Origin: a bacterium
GTDB lineage: Bacteria; Bacillota; Clostridia; Lachnospirales; Lachnospiraceae
DNA: 33,899 nt
Direction of reading: 5' to 3'
Assembly: GCA_030524675.1 (NCBI GenBank)
Contig: JAUNGE010000038.1
Span: forward strand, 1-33,899
The notes beneath the pieces were generated by a model that made no database searches, had not been told where the DNA came from, and saw only the letters and a list, made by a program, of their open reading frames with translations. Positions 17,240 to 25,285 of the stretch are shown here, one piece after another. Every line of letters starts with the position of its first letter. The stretch's first letter is position 1. Position numbers and translations under genes: made by a program.

Positions 17240-18148
17240 TCATATCATATTTTTATTGCCTTTTTGCTGAAAAAAGCTGGTCAAATAGACCTGTTTTGCC
17301 AGACTGGTTCCTTTTCCGTATCGCATCTCCTCATATGCTTCCGCTGCCAGCCCTGGATTTTCAAACAAGCCAAACACGGTAGGACCGCTTCCGCTCATCA
17401 GTGTCCCAATCGCACCCATTTTTGTCATCATATCCTTAATCTCCCCAATTACAGGATACTCTGGTATTGTCACCTTTTCCAAAACATTGCCGAAACGGGC
17501 CGTGATTCCATGCAGATCTTGTCTGTAAATTGCATCAATCATACCATCAATATCCGGATGGTCTTCCGGTTTTAGCTCATTGGCATGCAAATTCTCATAG
17601 ACATACTTCGTGGAAACACTGATTGGCGGTTTCGCAATCAAAATCTGACACTGCGGTACAGGCGGCAGCTTCGTCAGTTTCTCACCAATTCCCTCAGCGA
17701 GCGCTGTTCCTCTCATCAGACAGTACGGCACATCCGCCCCAATTTTCACGCCGCGCTCCATCAATTCTTGCAAACTAAGTCCCAGATGAAACATTTTATT
17801 GATGCCGAACAAAACCGCTGCCGCATCGCTGCTGCCCCCTGCCATGCCGGCCGCAACAGGAATAAATTTTTGCAGCCTGATAAACACACCCTCTTCCAGA
17901 TGGAACTCATCCATCAACAATCTGGCCGCCTTATAAACCAAGTTATTGCTGTCATTCGGCAGATAAAACAGATTCGTCTCCACCCGAATCTGCGGTTCCG
18001 CAATGCGAAAAATATCAATGGTATCATAAATACCCACAGTCTGCATAATCATGCGAACTTCATGATAGCCATTCTCACGCCTGCGCACAACGTCCAATCC
18101 CAAATTAATCTTTCCGTATGCTTTCAATCTTAAATTTGAAATCGCCAT
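17240..18148 (-). CDS. ispE: 4-diphosphocytidyl-2-C-methyl-D-erythritol kinase
   Basis: This GHMP kinase of the MEP isoprenoid pathway phosphorylates CDP-methylerythritol, feeding undecaprenyl phosphate, the carrier lipid for cell-wall and capsule synthesis. It has 302 residues, the usual length. LKAYGKINLGLDVVRRRENGYH (start ~8) holds the substrate-binding Lys and Asn. PVAAGMAGGSSDAAAVLFG (~92) is the ATP-binding GHMP loop. GTLMSGSGPTVFGLF (~250) is the third family motif. A GGGAGAGGGAAG run precedes the ATG, and a good promoter lies at 18200-18227. Key residues are all present. Confidence 0.96.
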   Translation of the reverse strand: MAISNLRLKAYGKINLGLDVVRRRENGYHEVRMIMQTVGIYDTIDIFRIAEPQIRVETNLFYLPNDSNNLVYKAARLLMDEFHLEEGVFIRLQKFIPVAAGMAGGSSDAAAVLFGINKMFHLGLSLQELMERGVKIGADVPYCLMRGTALAEGIGEKLTKLPPVPQCQILIAKPPISVSTKYVYENLHANELKPEDHPDIDGMIDAIYRQDLHGITARFGNVLEKVTIPEYPVIGEIKDMMTKMGAIGTLMSGSGPTVFGLFENPGLAAEAYEEMRYGKGTSLAKQVYLTSFFQQKGNKNMI

Positions 18149-18199
18149 CTTCCCTCTCCCTGTCTCTTTGTATTTTACATGTACATTGTATACAGTATT

Positions 18200-18227
18200 A
18201 TTATAGTGGTTAAAAAAAATAAATCAA
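18200..18227 (-). promoter_or_regulatory. Promoter of ispE
   Basis: On the minus strand TTGATT (18222-18227), a 16-base spacer and a consensus TATAAT (18200-18205) stand about 50 bases before the ispE ATG. Confidence 0.75.
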
Positions 18228-18262
18228 TCCACAAAAATACCAAATCTATTCCTCATATCACA

Positions 18263-18308
18263 AAAAAAGTCTCCAATCCATCAATACACATGGATCAAAG
18301 ACTTTTTT
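18263..18308 (-). terminator. Strong intrinsic terminator after the YesL-like gene
   Basis: Two 19-base arms (18263-18281 and 18290-18308) pair fully if three G-T wobbles are allowed, with an 8-base loop and A/T runs at both ends. It begins 5 bases beyond the YesL-like stop and separates that gene from ispE. Confidence 0.85.
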
Positions 18309-18313
18309 CTTCT

Positions 18314-19093
18314 TTATAAAAGCTGCTCCGTCTTGTCTTCTTCGCCGTTCTCAGAATTCTCAGCAATTTTAGCAATTTCCGAATCTGGCTCACTGGCCGT
18401 CGTTCCATGTACTGGCATCGGGTCGTCCTCAAACAAAATGGACAATTCCTCATCGTTCGTCTTTTTGTCTTCCTTCGGAATATATTTATCAAAAATCTTA
18501 ACATAAAAATAAGAATTCAAAAATGCCGGAAAAGTAAATCCAAACACAATCAGGAACAGAGAAAGCTGTGGAATCAACAGTACTGCTGCATAAAAAAATA
18601 CAGTAATTGCAATCATCAGCAATGTGAACGGCAGATGGCGGATTGCCATAAAAAAGGCATTAATGAATGTTCTCTTAATCGGATTTACAAATTTTGCCTG
18701 AAGCGGGAACACATACATCACTGTCATCACAAAAATTACAGCAAGGCTGAAAAACAGAATCGCCATAATTCTCTGCAGGTTGCCTCCAGAACTCATCGCA
18801 TTCAGATACAACTTCAAATCAATTCCAAGAATAATTCCCATAGCCAGAATAATCAGCCACATAATCGTAGACTGCTTGAAATTTTCCTTGAAAGACTTAA
18901 AGAAACTCTTCGTGATGTATCCTTCCTCATCGCGGACCAATTTCAGAGTAACATAGTATACTGCTGTTGTAGATGCCCCTATTGTCACAATCGGAATGGA
19001 ACAAATGAACCACAATAAATGCAGCAACATCAAATCTGCCAATTTTCCCATAAACCGCCAAATAGGGTTATCCAGGTTAAATAATCCACCCAT
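18314..19093 (-). CDS. DUF624 (YesL-like) membrane protein
   Basis: The product is 259 residues from ATG 19093 (MGGLFNLDNPIWRFMGKLAD), with GAGGAG 6-7 bases before it; an upstream in-frame ATG at 19138 lacks a ribosome site. The opening F-(x)-D-NPxWRFMGKLxDLxxLHLLW and the following CSIPIVTIGASTTAVYYVTLKL are the DUF624 signature. About five membrane segments follow, then a cytoplasmic acidic tail with TASEPDSEIAKIAEN. YesL relatives occur beside sugar ABC transporters and are thought to help carbohydrate uptake, but the mechanism is unknown. It has its own promoter and terminator and is divergent from the membrane-anchored protein at 19296. Confidence 0.9.
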   Translation of the reverse strand: MGGLFNLDNPIWRFMGKLADLMLLHLLWFICSIPIVTIGASTTAVYYVTLKLVRDEEGYITKSFFKSFKENFKQSTIMWLIILAMGIILGIDLKLYLNAMSSGGNLQRIMAILFFSLAVIFVMTVMYVFPLQAKFVNPIKRTFINAFFMAIRHLPFTLLMIAITVFFYAAVLLIPQLSLFLIVFGFTFPAFLNSYFYVKIFDKYIPKEDKKTNDEELSILFEDDPMPVHGTTASEPDSEIAKIAENSENGEEDKTEQLL

Positions 19094-19153
19094 CTTAATC
19101 TCCTCAACTTTCACCTGTACTAGTTTTCCGCACTTCACGGATATACTCTACAC

Positions 19154-19182
19154 ATTATATCGAATATTTACAAAAAAAGCAA
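19154..19182 (-). promoter_or_regulatory. Promoter of the YesL-like gene
   Basis: On the minus strand TTGCTT (19177-19182), a 17-base spacer and TATAAT (19154-19159) lie about 60 bases before ATG 19093. Confidence 0.7.
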
Positions 19183-19232
19183 ACCTTCAGCAAAAGATTT
19201 ATGAATATTTCATACTAATTTCACAATTTATA

Positions 19233-19241
19233 TGATATAAT
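19233..19241 (+). promoter_or_regulatory. Extended -10 promoter candidate for the 19296 gene
   Basis: TG-A-TATAAT on the plus strand (TATAAT at 19236-19241) is an extended -10 element. No clear -35 hexamer is seen 16-18 bases upstream. The transcript would run into the gene at 19296. Confidence 0.45.
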
Positions 19242-19295
19242 TTTCTATATACGATTTGCACTTTACTGATAGATTTCGGAGGATACAAAAATACA

Positions 19296-20021
19296 ATGAG
19301 TTTAAAAACAGAAATGAAGGAAAAAACAAAATTAGAATTTACAAAATTAAAACAAATGAGCTGGAAGGATAAAATCTGGTATATTTTTGAATACTATAAG
19401 ATTCATATGCTGGTGATTTTTCTGCTTGGATGTCTGATCTATCTCATAGCTTCCACCATCTACCGGCAGACGTTCAACGATGTTCTGTACTGTGCCTTTA
19501 TAAATAACTACGGTTATGGAGATATGAACACCGAGTATTTCGAGGAAGGTTTTCACGAATACGGAAATTTCGGCAAAAAAGATCTGGTTACGACTGACAG
19601 CAGCATGACACTCCATTACGGAAACCGCGATTCTGAGGATGAGGACAGTGTCAGCCTTTCCTCGATGACTACCAGCGAATCTGATTATGCTTCTACCATG
19701 AAAATCAGCGCTATGGTAGCCGCAAAATCTCTCGATGTCGTGATTATGGATTCTACTACTATGGAGGGGTTCTCTTCACAGGGAATGGTGGCAGACATTG
19801 AGTCCATTCTCCCCGCTGATTTATACGCCTCCCTGTCCGATCGAATCTTCTACGGAACAAAAGAAGACGGAACAAAATTTCCATGTGGTATCCAGATGAG
19901 CGGAACAAACCTTGAAACTATCGGCAATATTCACATTGAGGACCCAGTTTTCTCCGTTATTGCCAACACACAGAACCCTGAAAATACTGTCCTTTTCCTG
20001 CGCTATCTTTTAGGAGAATAA
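19296..20021 (+). CDS. Membrane-anchored extracellular protein of unknown function
   Basis: The product is 241 residues. A basic cytoplasmic start (MSLKTEMKEKTKLEFTKLK) is followed by one membrane helix (IHMLVIFLLGCLIYLIAS, ~36-54), and the remainder faces outside (type II topology). The outer part has stretches reminiscent of solute-binding proteins (LDVVIMDSTTMEGF, GMVADIESILP, and the closing ENTVLFLRYLLGE), but no confident family. GGAGG lies 13 bases from the ATG, an unusually long gap with no alternative start between. The gene is divergent from the YesL-like gene and its 3' end overlaps the convergent GNAT gene by 12 bases. The function is not recognised; a sensor or accessory of sugar uptake is speculation from context. 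Confidence 0.8.
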   Translation: MSLKTEMKEKTKLEFTKLKQMSWKDKIWYIFEYYKIHMLVIFLLGCLIYLIASTIYRQTFNDVLYCAFINNYGYGDMNTEYFEEGFHEYGNFGKKDLVTTDSSMTLHYGNRDSEDEDSVSLSSMTTSESDYASTMKISAMVAAKSLDVVIMDSTTMEGFSSQGMVADIESILPADLYASLSDRIFYGTKEDGTKFPCGIQMSGTNLETIGNIHIEDPVFSVIANTQNPENTVLFLRYLLGE

Positions 20022-20747
20022 AGATTCTTTTTTGCCGAGTATTCTTATCACTCCCAGCTCTCGCGCCAGGCAGATAGAGGCCTGATTGGACGCCTCTATT
20101 TTCGTATAAATACGCCGTCCTGCGGTGCTCTCCTCCTGTTTACACCAGCGAAGCACCGCACAGCATGCCTCTCTGGCATATCCCCTGCACCTGTATGCAG
20201 AGAAAATATGATATCCCAACTCTAAAGGTGTATTTACCTCTTGTTCACTTATATTTTGTTCATTTATGTCTCGTTCACCTATGTCTTGTTCAGACGAATG
20301 GATCTCATCTTCCTTTCCATCCCAGACCCCAACTCTCCCCACCAGCTTCGATGAAGCTCTCTCCACCACTGCCCAGAGTCCATACTCAAAAAACGGATAC
20401 TGCGTCTGAATATATGCTTCAAACCTGTCTCTCTCCAAAAATACATCATGATCCAAAAATTCCATTTCGTCCCAGTCTTCACTCCGAAACTCCCGAATTA
20501 TCAGGCGCTCTGTCACCGCAATCACCCACGGCATTCCCATCTGCCTTAAAATAACCCGCTTTGCGAACACCTCGTCCACGTCTTCCAACGATTCTGCCAC
20601 GTATGGCACCGGTAAAAACACATCTCCTCTCATAATACCAAGAACAGCCCTTCCCTGGGCCTTTGCCCTGGAAAGAGCTGTCTCCTCATCCGATATCACA
20701 AGAGGAACCTTTGCTCCTTCTATATTGTAATAACGAATCTCTTCCAT
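20010..20747 (-). CDS. GNAT-family N-acetyltransferase with N-terminal extension and pentapeptide repeat
   Basis: The product is 245 residues. Residues ~78-245 form a GNAT acetyl-CoA transferase domain: ERLIIREFRSEDWDEM opening, YGLWAVVERASSKLVGRVGV, ELGYHIFSAYRCRGYAREAC (acetyl-CoA loop R-x-x-G-(Y)-A), and ASNQASICLARELGV. The first ~75 residues (VPLVISDEETALSRAK...) are an extra domain seen with some clostridial GNATs. Between the beta strands lies SEQDI-GERDI-NEQNI-SEQEV, a five-residue tandem repeat encoded by 15-bp units. The substrate is unknown; RimJ/RimL-like protein or small-amine acetylation is possible. The ribosome site before ATG 20747 is weak. The 3' end overlaps the convergent plus-strand gene by 12 bases. 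Confidence 0.85.
   Translation of the reverse strand: MEEIRYYNIEGAKVPLVISDEETALSRAKAQGRAVLGIMRGDVFLPVPYVAESLEDVDEVFAKRVILRQMGMPWVIAVTERLIIREFRSEDWDEMEFLDHDVFLERDRFEAYIQTQYPFFEYGLWAVVERASSKLVGRVGVWDGKEDEIHSSEQDIGERDINEQNISEQEVNTPLELGYHIFSAYRCRGYAREACCAVLRWCKQEESTAGRRIYTKIEASNQASICLARELGVIRILGKKESLFS
20241..20293. repeat. 15-bp in-frame tandem repeat inside the GNAT gene
   Basis: Four units starting TTGTTCA at 20241, 20256, 20271 and 20286 encode SEQEV, NEQNI, GERDI and SEQDI (read on minus). The unit length is a multiple of three, so copy-number change would alter only linker length. Confidence 0.85.
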
Positions 20748-20793
20748 CCATTTACCTGCTTACCTGCTGTTTTGTCCTATATATTTGCGCTTC

Positions 20794-20838
20794 TATGCTA
20801 TCTATATTGTCCGTGCTGTCTATGCTGTCTGCGCTCTG
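20794..20838. repeat. 9-bp tandem repeat after the cyclophilin stop codon
   Basis: Five contiguous units: TATGCTATC, TATATTGTC, CGTGCTGTC, TATGCTGTC, TGCGCTCTG. They lie between the cyclophilin stop (20843) and the GNAT start (20747). Read on minus in the frame GAC AGC ATA they would encode DSI-DST-DNI-DSI. Confidence 0.8.
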
Positions 20839-20842
20839 ATGC

Positions 20843-21373
20843 TTACCAGCGGCTGGTGCGTTTCTCTGGCTCTGGATAGGTCTCACCAAACGTTTCCACA
20901 GTCACACGCTTCATCACCTGTGGTTTCATCGGACGGTCACTGTAGTCTGTGCGCACATCGGCAATTTTATTCACCACATCCATTCCCTCTATCACTTTTC
21001 CAAATGCTGCATAGGAACCGTCCAGATGCGGGCTTGTCTTGTGCATGATAAAGAACTGAGAACCTGCGGAATTTGGATCCATTGCTCTTGCCATGGAAAG
21101 CACGCCTTCTGTATGTCTCAAATCATTCTCAAATCCATTCTGAGAGAATTCTCCCTTAATCTGGTATCCTGGACCGCCCATTCCTGTTCCATCTGGACAA
21201 CCGCCCTGAATCATAAAACCAGAAATAACTCTGTGAAAAATCAGTCCATCATAAAATCCCTTCTTTACCAGACTGATAAAATTGTTTACTGTATTCGGCG
21301 CAATCTCCGGATACAATTCAGCCTTTATCACATCTCCATTTTCCATCTCAAATGTTACAACTGGGTTCTGCAT
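20843..21373 (-). CDS. Peptidyl-prolyl cis-trans isomerase, cyclophilin type
   Basis: The product is 176 residues from ATG 21373 (MQNPVVTFEMENGD), chosen because AAGGAGA lies 6 bases before it; the in-frame ATG at 21421 is without a site. It is a single-domain cytoplasmic cyclophilin that speeds proline isomerisation during folding. It contains APNTVNNFISLV, FHRVISGFMIQGGCPDGTGMGGPGY (catalytic FHR and GFMIQGG, ~46; landmark FHRVISGFMIQGG), GVLSMARA, SAGSQFFIMH and GSYAAFGKVIEGMDVV, the usual order. The C-terminus ETYPEPEKRTSRW is slightly longer than the typical EYPEPEK ending. Directly after its stop lies the 9-bp tandem repeat. Confidence 0.94.
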   Translation of the reverse strand: MQNPVVTFEMENGDVIKAELYPEIAPNTVNNFISLVKKGFYDGLIFHRVISGFMIQGGCPDGTGMGGPGYQIKGEFSQNGFENDLRHTEGVLSMARAMDPNSAGSQFFIMHKTSPHLDGSYAAFGKVIEGMDVVNKIADVRTDYSDRPMKPQVMKRVTVETFGETYPEPEKRTSRW

Positions 21374-21440
21374 ATTGATATCTCCTTTTCTCTTCCGCCG
21401 CCTGTTCGCAGCTGTTTTCAATTACTTACCATTTACTTTT

Positions 21441-21466
21441 CCATGATTACTTTCCATGATTATTTT
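21441..21466. repeat. 13-bp tandem repeat (2 full copies)
   Basis: CCATGATTACTTT at 21441-21453 and CCATGATTATTTT at 21454-21466 have degenerate partial copies on both sides, in the Nudix-cyclophilin spacer. Confidence 0.75.
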
Positions 21467-21478
21467 TCATGTTCTTTA

Positions 21479-21868
21479 TTATTTTAAATATTCTTTCAGC
21501 TTTTCAATCACACGGATATCCGCCGGAAGCCATGCTACACTGTCGAGTTCCTCCCGCCCGAGCCACCTCGCCGCCTCATGTTCCAAAAGCTTCAAATCTC
21601 CTTTTACTATGTGGCACAGATAGCAGTACAAAACCAGATGAAACTCCGGATAATCATACTCTACCATGTCAAACAAGCTTTCCACAGAAACCTCCGTATC
21701 CAGTTCTTCTCGAATTTCACGAAGCAGCGCCGCCTCCGGCGACTCTCCCTCCTCTATCTTTCCTCCAGGGAACTCCCATCCATCCTTAAAAGAACCATAT
21801 CCTCTCTGTGTTGCAAAAATCCGGTTTTCCCGCTCAATAATCGCTGCTGTCACTCGTATTGTCTTCAC
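21479..21868 (-). CDS. Nudix hydrolase (MutT-like, (d)NTP diphosphatase)
   Basis: The product is 129 residues. The Nudix box is complete: G-G-K-I-E-E-G-E-S-P-E-A-A-L-L-R-E-I-R-E-E-L (about 39-60), matching Gx5Ex7REUxEEx. The opening IRVTAAIIERENRIFATQR and WEFPGG fit the MutT/8-oxo-dGTP diphosphatase group, which cleans oxidised nucleotides or hydrolyses CTP-like substrates. The start is GTG at 21868. AAAGGG about 11 bases upstream is inside a 35-bp repeat whose other copies carry the same AAAGGG, so translation initiation sits at the repeat edge. It follows the large glycosyltransferase by 119 bases. The substrate is not determinable. Confidence 0.92.
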   Translation of the reverse strand: MKTIRVTAAIIERENRIFATQRGYGSFKDGWEFPGGKIEEGESPEAALLREIREELDTEVSVESLFDMVEYDYPEFHLVLYCYLCHIVKGDLKLLEHEAARWLGREELDSVAWLPADIRVIEKLKEYLK

Positions 21869-21872
21869 TATC

Positions 21873-21960
21873 TTTTATTCCCTTTGCTGCCTAGTTAATT
21901 TTACTGCCTTTATTCCCTTTGCTGCCTAGTTGATTTTACTGCCTTTTATTCCCTTTGCTG
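21873..21960. repeat. 35/36-bp tandem repeat, about 2.5 copies, at the Nudix start
   Basis: Units start TTTATTCCCTTTGCTG at 21874, 21909 and 21945; the first two are nearly identical through GCCTAGTTrATTTTACTGCC. On the minus strand each unit contains CAGCAAAGGGAATAAA, i.e. a possible ribosome site, and the last one precedes the Nudix GTG. Confidence 0.9.
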
Positions 21961-21987
21961 TTTTTATTGCTTTCTTCGGTTTTGGTA

Positions 21988-24900
21988 TTATCTTTGGTCG
22001 TATTTCTGCACGCAAAAATCTTCCTCAATTACATTCCAAACCGCGTCTACACTGAAATGTTCTCGGATATACTTTTGCGTATTCTGGCTGAGCATCTCAC
22101 AGCGCTCTGGATTCTGGTACAGAGCAATCACTGCATCCGCAAATTTGTCCGCCTCATCCTCCACCAGAAGAATTCTCTCCACATCAGGAATTCCCTCTGC
22201 TCCAATCGAGGTTGTCACAATCGCAGAACCATTGTAGATGGCTTCCACAACCTTGCCCTTCACGCCAGCGCCGTAGCGCAGCGGAACTACAACCACGCGG
22301 CAGACAGAATACAATCTCGCCAACTCCTCATCGCTGACAAATCCTTTCACTACGATTCCCTTTGACGGGTCGTGAAGCGCCTGCACCTCCTCCGTCACCT
22401 TGGAACCCACGATATAGAACGGAACATGAAGCGCCTCATAGATTTTCGGGAAAATCTCATGTGCAAACCAAAGAACTGCGTCAGCATTCGGCGGATGTGC
22501 AAAGCCGCCCACAAACAGCAGCCCCTCACGCCTTGCAAAATCCAATGGAATCTGTTTTAAGAACTCCTCATACACATACGCGGTAATTGCCTTGACCGGA
22601 ATCGCCTTATCAATCGCATGAATCGCCTCTTCCTCAATATAAGAAGGATAATAGGACATATCCGCACGGCGCATCATGCCCAGCTCAATCGTCTTCCAGT
22701 ACTCCGAATCACGTCTCTTCTTCTCATCTCCTGTCAGCTCATACTCACGCCACTCTCTCAGGAAATGCAGGTCATGCCCATAGTAGATAATCTTGATATC
22801 GGTATTCTCCCGAATAAAATCTACATATTTTGTCGCAATATGCGGGCGGTTCAGGTATGCAATATCAATCTCATCCTTGTTCTTTAAAATCCAGTCCCAG
22901 ATTCCCGCCTGATATTGCGGGCCATACAAAATCTCAATTCCCATCTGCTGCAATGTTGTGGAATATGGTTCTTCATGCTGGAAATTATCCCCCAAAAACT
23001 TCACCACATATCCCTTTTTCAGGAACATCTTCAGATACTGGTATGTCGTCTTGGAACCGGCATCTTTGTCAAAGGTCGGCACATAGTGGTCTACCACCAG
23101 AATGACTGGTTTTCCCTGGCTTCTCTCCCGCGCGCGGAACGGATTCGGATTTCCTGTGTTCTTACACTGTTTCTTAAACTCATCTGCCCACTTCTGCTGC
23201 AGCTTTTTGCTGTTTTCCACCTGGTAGCGCTTCAGGCCCGTCCCATTGACATCTGTGCCATTGGAAACCCCCTCAAAATGGATGACTTTCGACATCGGTT
23301 GATACACAACGCGGTATCCCGCCTTTCGCACCTCGAATGCGAGGTCGGAATCCTCACAGTACGCCGGTGCAAATCTCTCATCAAAACCTCCGATTTTATC
23401 CCACAGCGCTTTTGAGAGAAGAATCGCCGCACCGGAAATATAATCCACATCTTTTACATAATTGTATTCCGGCTTATCTGGATCATCCAGACGCCCATAA
23501 TTCCATCCCGAACCATCGCTCCAGATAATGCCGCCCGCCTCCTGCAGTCTTCCGTCCGGATACACCAGCTTGGAACCAACCATACCGATGGTGCTGTCCG
23601 ACTCAATCAGCTTCACCAGCGAACTGAGCCATCCTTCCGTCACTTGCGTGTCATTGTTCAAAAACATTACATAGCGGCCTCTCGCCTTCTTCGCCGCCTG
23701 GTTACAATTTTTGAGGAATCCCTGGTTCGTGCTGTTGCGGCTGATTACCACATGCTTTACAAACTTTCCGAGCTTCGCCGTCGCGTCTGTGGAGACATCG
23801 TCAGCGATAATCACCTCATACTCCACATCCTTCGTGTATTTCTCGATAGACCGCAGACATTCATATGTGTAGTAGATCTGATTATAGCATGGAATAATAA
23901 TAGAAACCGTCGGTTTCTCACACTTTGGAAGTACCACCATGCCATGTTCCAGATATCCCTCGCCAATCGCCAGGTCGCCAGCAATCCGGTTTCTTCCATT
24001 TTTTGTCAAATACAGCTTCAGATATTTCGCCGGATGGCGAACCGTATTCTTCACATAGGTCAGCAGTTTTCTGCGCCTCGTCCCCTTCGGAAATTTCCTA
24101 TCCACCTGATGATAGATGCGGCGCATAATCTTAAACACAATCGACTCATGGCGGTTCAGATAAGCTGCCAGCTTTGCCTGCTCCTCAATCTCATGGCGCA
24201 AATCCTTTATCATAATCTCCAGATTCACCACATGATTGTTCGTCAGCCTCTGCACTTCCTGCAGCTTGTGGATGGTCTCATCCCGTTCCTGAAGTTCAGC
24301 CTCCCGATCGGCAATCGTCTGCTCCCTGATTTTTAATGCCTCATCCCGCACACGAATGTCTTCCAGCCGCGCCTGCGCGAGGCCAATGGCATCCTTTCTC
24401 TGCTGTTCCTTATCCTCCCAAGAATCCGGCGTAATCACCGGCTGCTGGTACTGCGCCAGATAGGAGACACCACCCGTTGTTCCGCCATGCACATAGTTCT
24501 GGAAGGAGCGCTCCATCGCGCCATAGACCGCTGCGACATCCTCAGGAATCCCAAACGCCGCCATATACGCCTCTTCTGAGTCAAATGGCAGCATATCTCT
24601 GCATTTCAAATAGAAGTAATACAGATTTCGATACCGCAGAAAATCCGACGGAATCGGAAACGAAAACACCCACTCATAATCAATGCCGCAGATGCCTCCC
24701 TCCTCTGTCATCATCATATTTTCAAACAGGCCGTCCACATTGGAGACCGCATAGCAAGCCCCCTCAAGAAGGACATACTGTTCTTGTGAAAGTTCCTGCC
24801 CAAATACCCTGTCGAACTCCTTTGTCCGCTTAAATTCAAGTATTCTGCGCTCCGCCGCATCTGTTTTCTCTTCGCCTTTTTCCTGGAGGATTCCCTCGCC

Positions 24901-25260
24901 ATCAAACAGCATCCTAAGAGCCGCCTCAATCTTCACTACAACATGTGCGGTCTCCTCGTCTGCCACCTGGCCGCCACAGACCTGCTCCGTGAGCACTTCC
25001 TCCATGGTCTTTCCTTCCATGAAGGGGAAACGCACCGAGAGTCCATCCTCGCTGACCTCTTCAGGAACCATGGAAAGCCACGGAAACTCCTTTACAATCA
25101 TCTCCCGCTTTTCTCTGAAAGAAACAATATGCTGCTTTCCGGCGTCCGTCAGCGCCTGTTTCTCCACAAAGATTCTGCCATCCTCCCGCACGATGCTGGT
25201 CTTTATCTGGAATTCCTTTTTTCTTGTCTTGTTATATTTTACAAACAGTATTTCTCTCAT
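21988..25260 (-). CDS. Kinase-like / coiled-coil / GT2 / GT4 multidomain glycan protein
   Basis: The product is 1090 residues from ATG 25260, with GAGGAG 6 bases before it; the longer frame from 25356 overlaps the methyltransferase. Domain order: residues 1-~290 look like a degenerate protein-kinase/APH-like fold (FVEK Lys; FPFMEGKTMEEVL hinge-like; NVDGLFENMMM as D-x4-N catalytic-loop-like; CGIDYEWVF as DFG-like Asp, ~195). Residues ~306-366 are a coiled coil (REQTIADREAELQERDETI). Residues ~452-700 are GT2 (VSIIIPCYNQ, DDVS, FLNNDTQ, YCEDSDLAFEVRKAGYRV). Residues ~715-1090 are GT4 (VILVVDHYVP, LLFVGGFAHPPNADAV, VPLRYGAGVKGKVVEA). The GT2 part resembles rhamnosyl-type transferases. It acts with the preceding methyltransferase and Wzt ATPase. 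The kinase call is an inference from motifs; the His of HxD is not conserved. Confidence 0.88.
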   Translation of the reverse strand: MREILFVKYNKTRKKEFQIKTSIVREDGRIFVEKQALTDAGKQHIVSFREKREMIVKEFPWLSMVPEEVSEDGLSVRFPFMEGKTMEEVLTEQVCGGQVADEETAHVVVKIEAALRMLFDGEGILQEKGEEKTDAAERRILEFKRTKEFDRVFGQELSQEQYVLLEGACYAVSNVDGLFENMMMTEEGGICGIDYEWVFSFPIPSDFLRYRNLYYFYLKCRDMLPFDSEEAYMAAFGIPEDVAAVYGAMERSFQNYVHGGTTGGVSYLAQYQQPVITPDSWEDKEQQRKDAIGLAQARLEDIRVRDEALKIREQTIADREAELQERDETIHKLQEVQRLTNNHVVNLEIMIKDLRHEIEEQAKLAAYLNRHESIVFKIMRRIYHQVDRKFPKGTRRRKLLTYVKNTVRHPAKYLKLYLTKNGRNRIAGDLAIGEGYLEHGMVVLPKCEKPTVSIIIPCYNQIYYTYECLRSIEKYTKDVEYEVIIADDVSTDATAKLGKFVKHVVISRNSTNQGFLKNCNQAAKKARGRYVMFLNNDTQVTEGWLSSLVKLIESDSTIGMVGSKLVYPDGRLQEAGGIIWSDGSGWNYGRLDDPDKPEYNYVKDVDYISGAAILLSKALWDKIGGFDERFAPAYCEDSDLAFEVRKAGYRVVYQPMSKVIHFEGVSNGTDVNGTGLKRYQVENSKKLQQKWADEFKKQCKNTGNPNPFRARERSQGKPVILVVDHYVPTFDKDAGSKTTYQYLKMFLKKGYVVKFLGDNFQHEEPYSTTLQQMGIEILYGPQYQAGIWDWILKNKDEIDIAYLNRPHIATKYVDFIRENTDIKIIYYGHDLHFLREWREYELTGDEKKRRDSEYWKTIELGMMRRADMSYYPSYIEEEAIHAIDKAIPVKAITAYVYEEFLKQIPLDFARREGLLFVGGFAHPPNADAVLWFAHEIFPKIYEALHVPFYIVGSKVTEEVQALHDPSKGIVVKGFVSDEELARLYSVCRVVVVPLRYGAGVKGKVVEAIYNGSAIVTTSIGAEGIPDVERILLVEDEADKFADAVIALYQNPERCEMLSQNTQKYIREHFSVDAVWNVIEEDFCVQKYDQR

Positions 25261-25285
25261 CCCGAGCTCCTCAGTTCTATATACT

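Noticed and set aside
20165-20554. 129-codon plus-strand frame with VHLYFVHLCLVHLCLV repeats
   Set aside because: It is the antisense reading of the 15-bp repeat in the GNAT gene, not a real protein.
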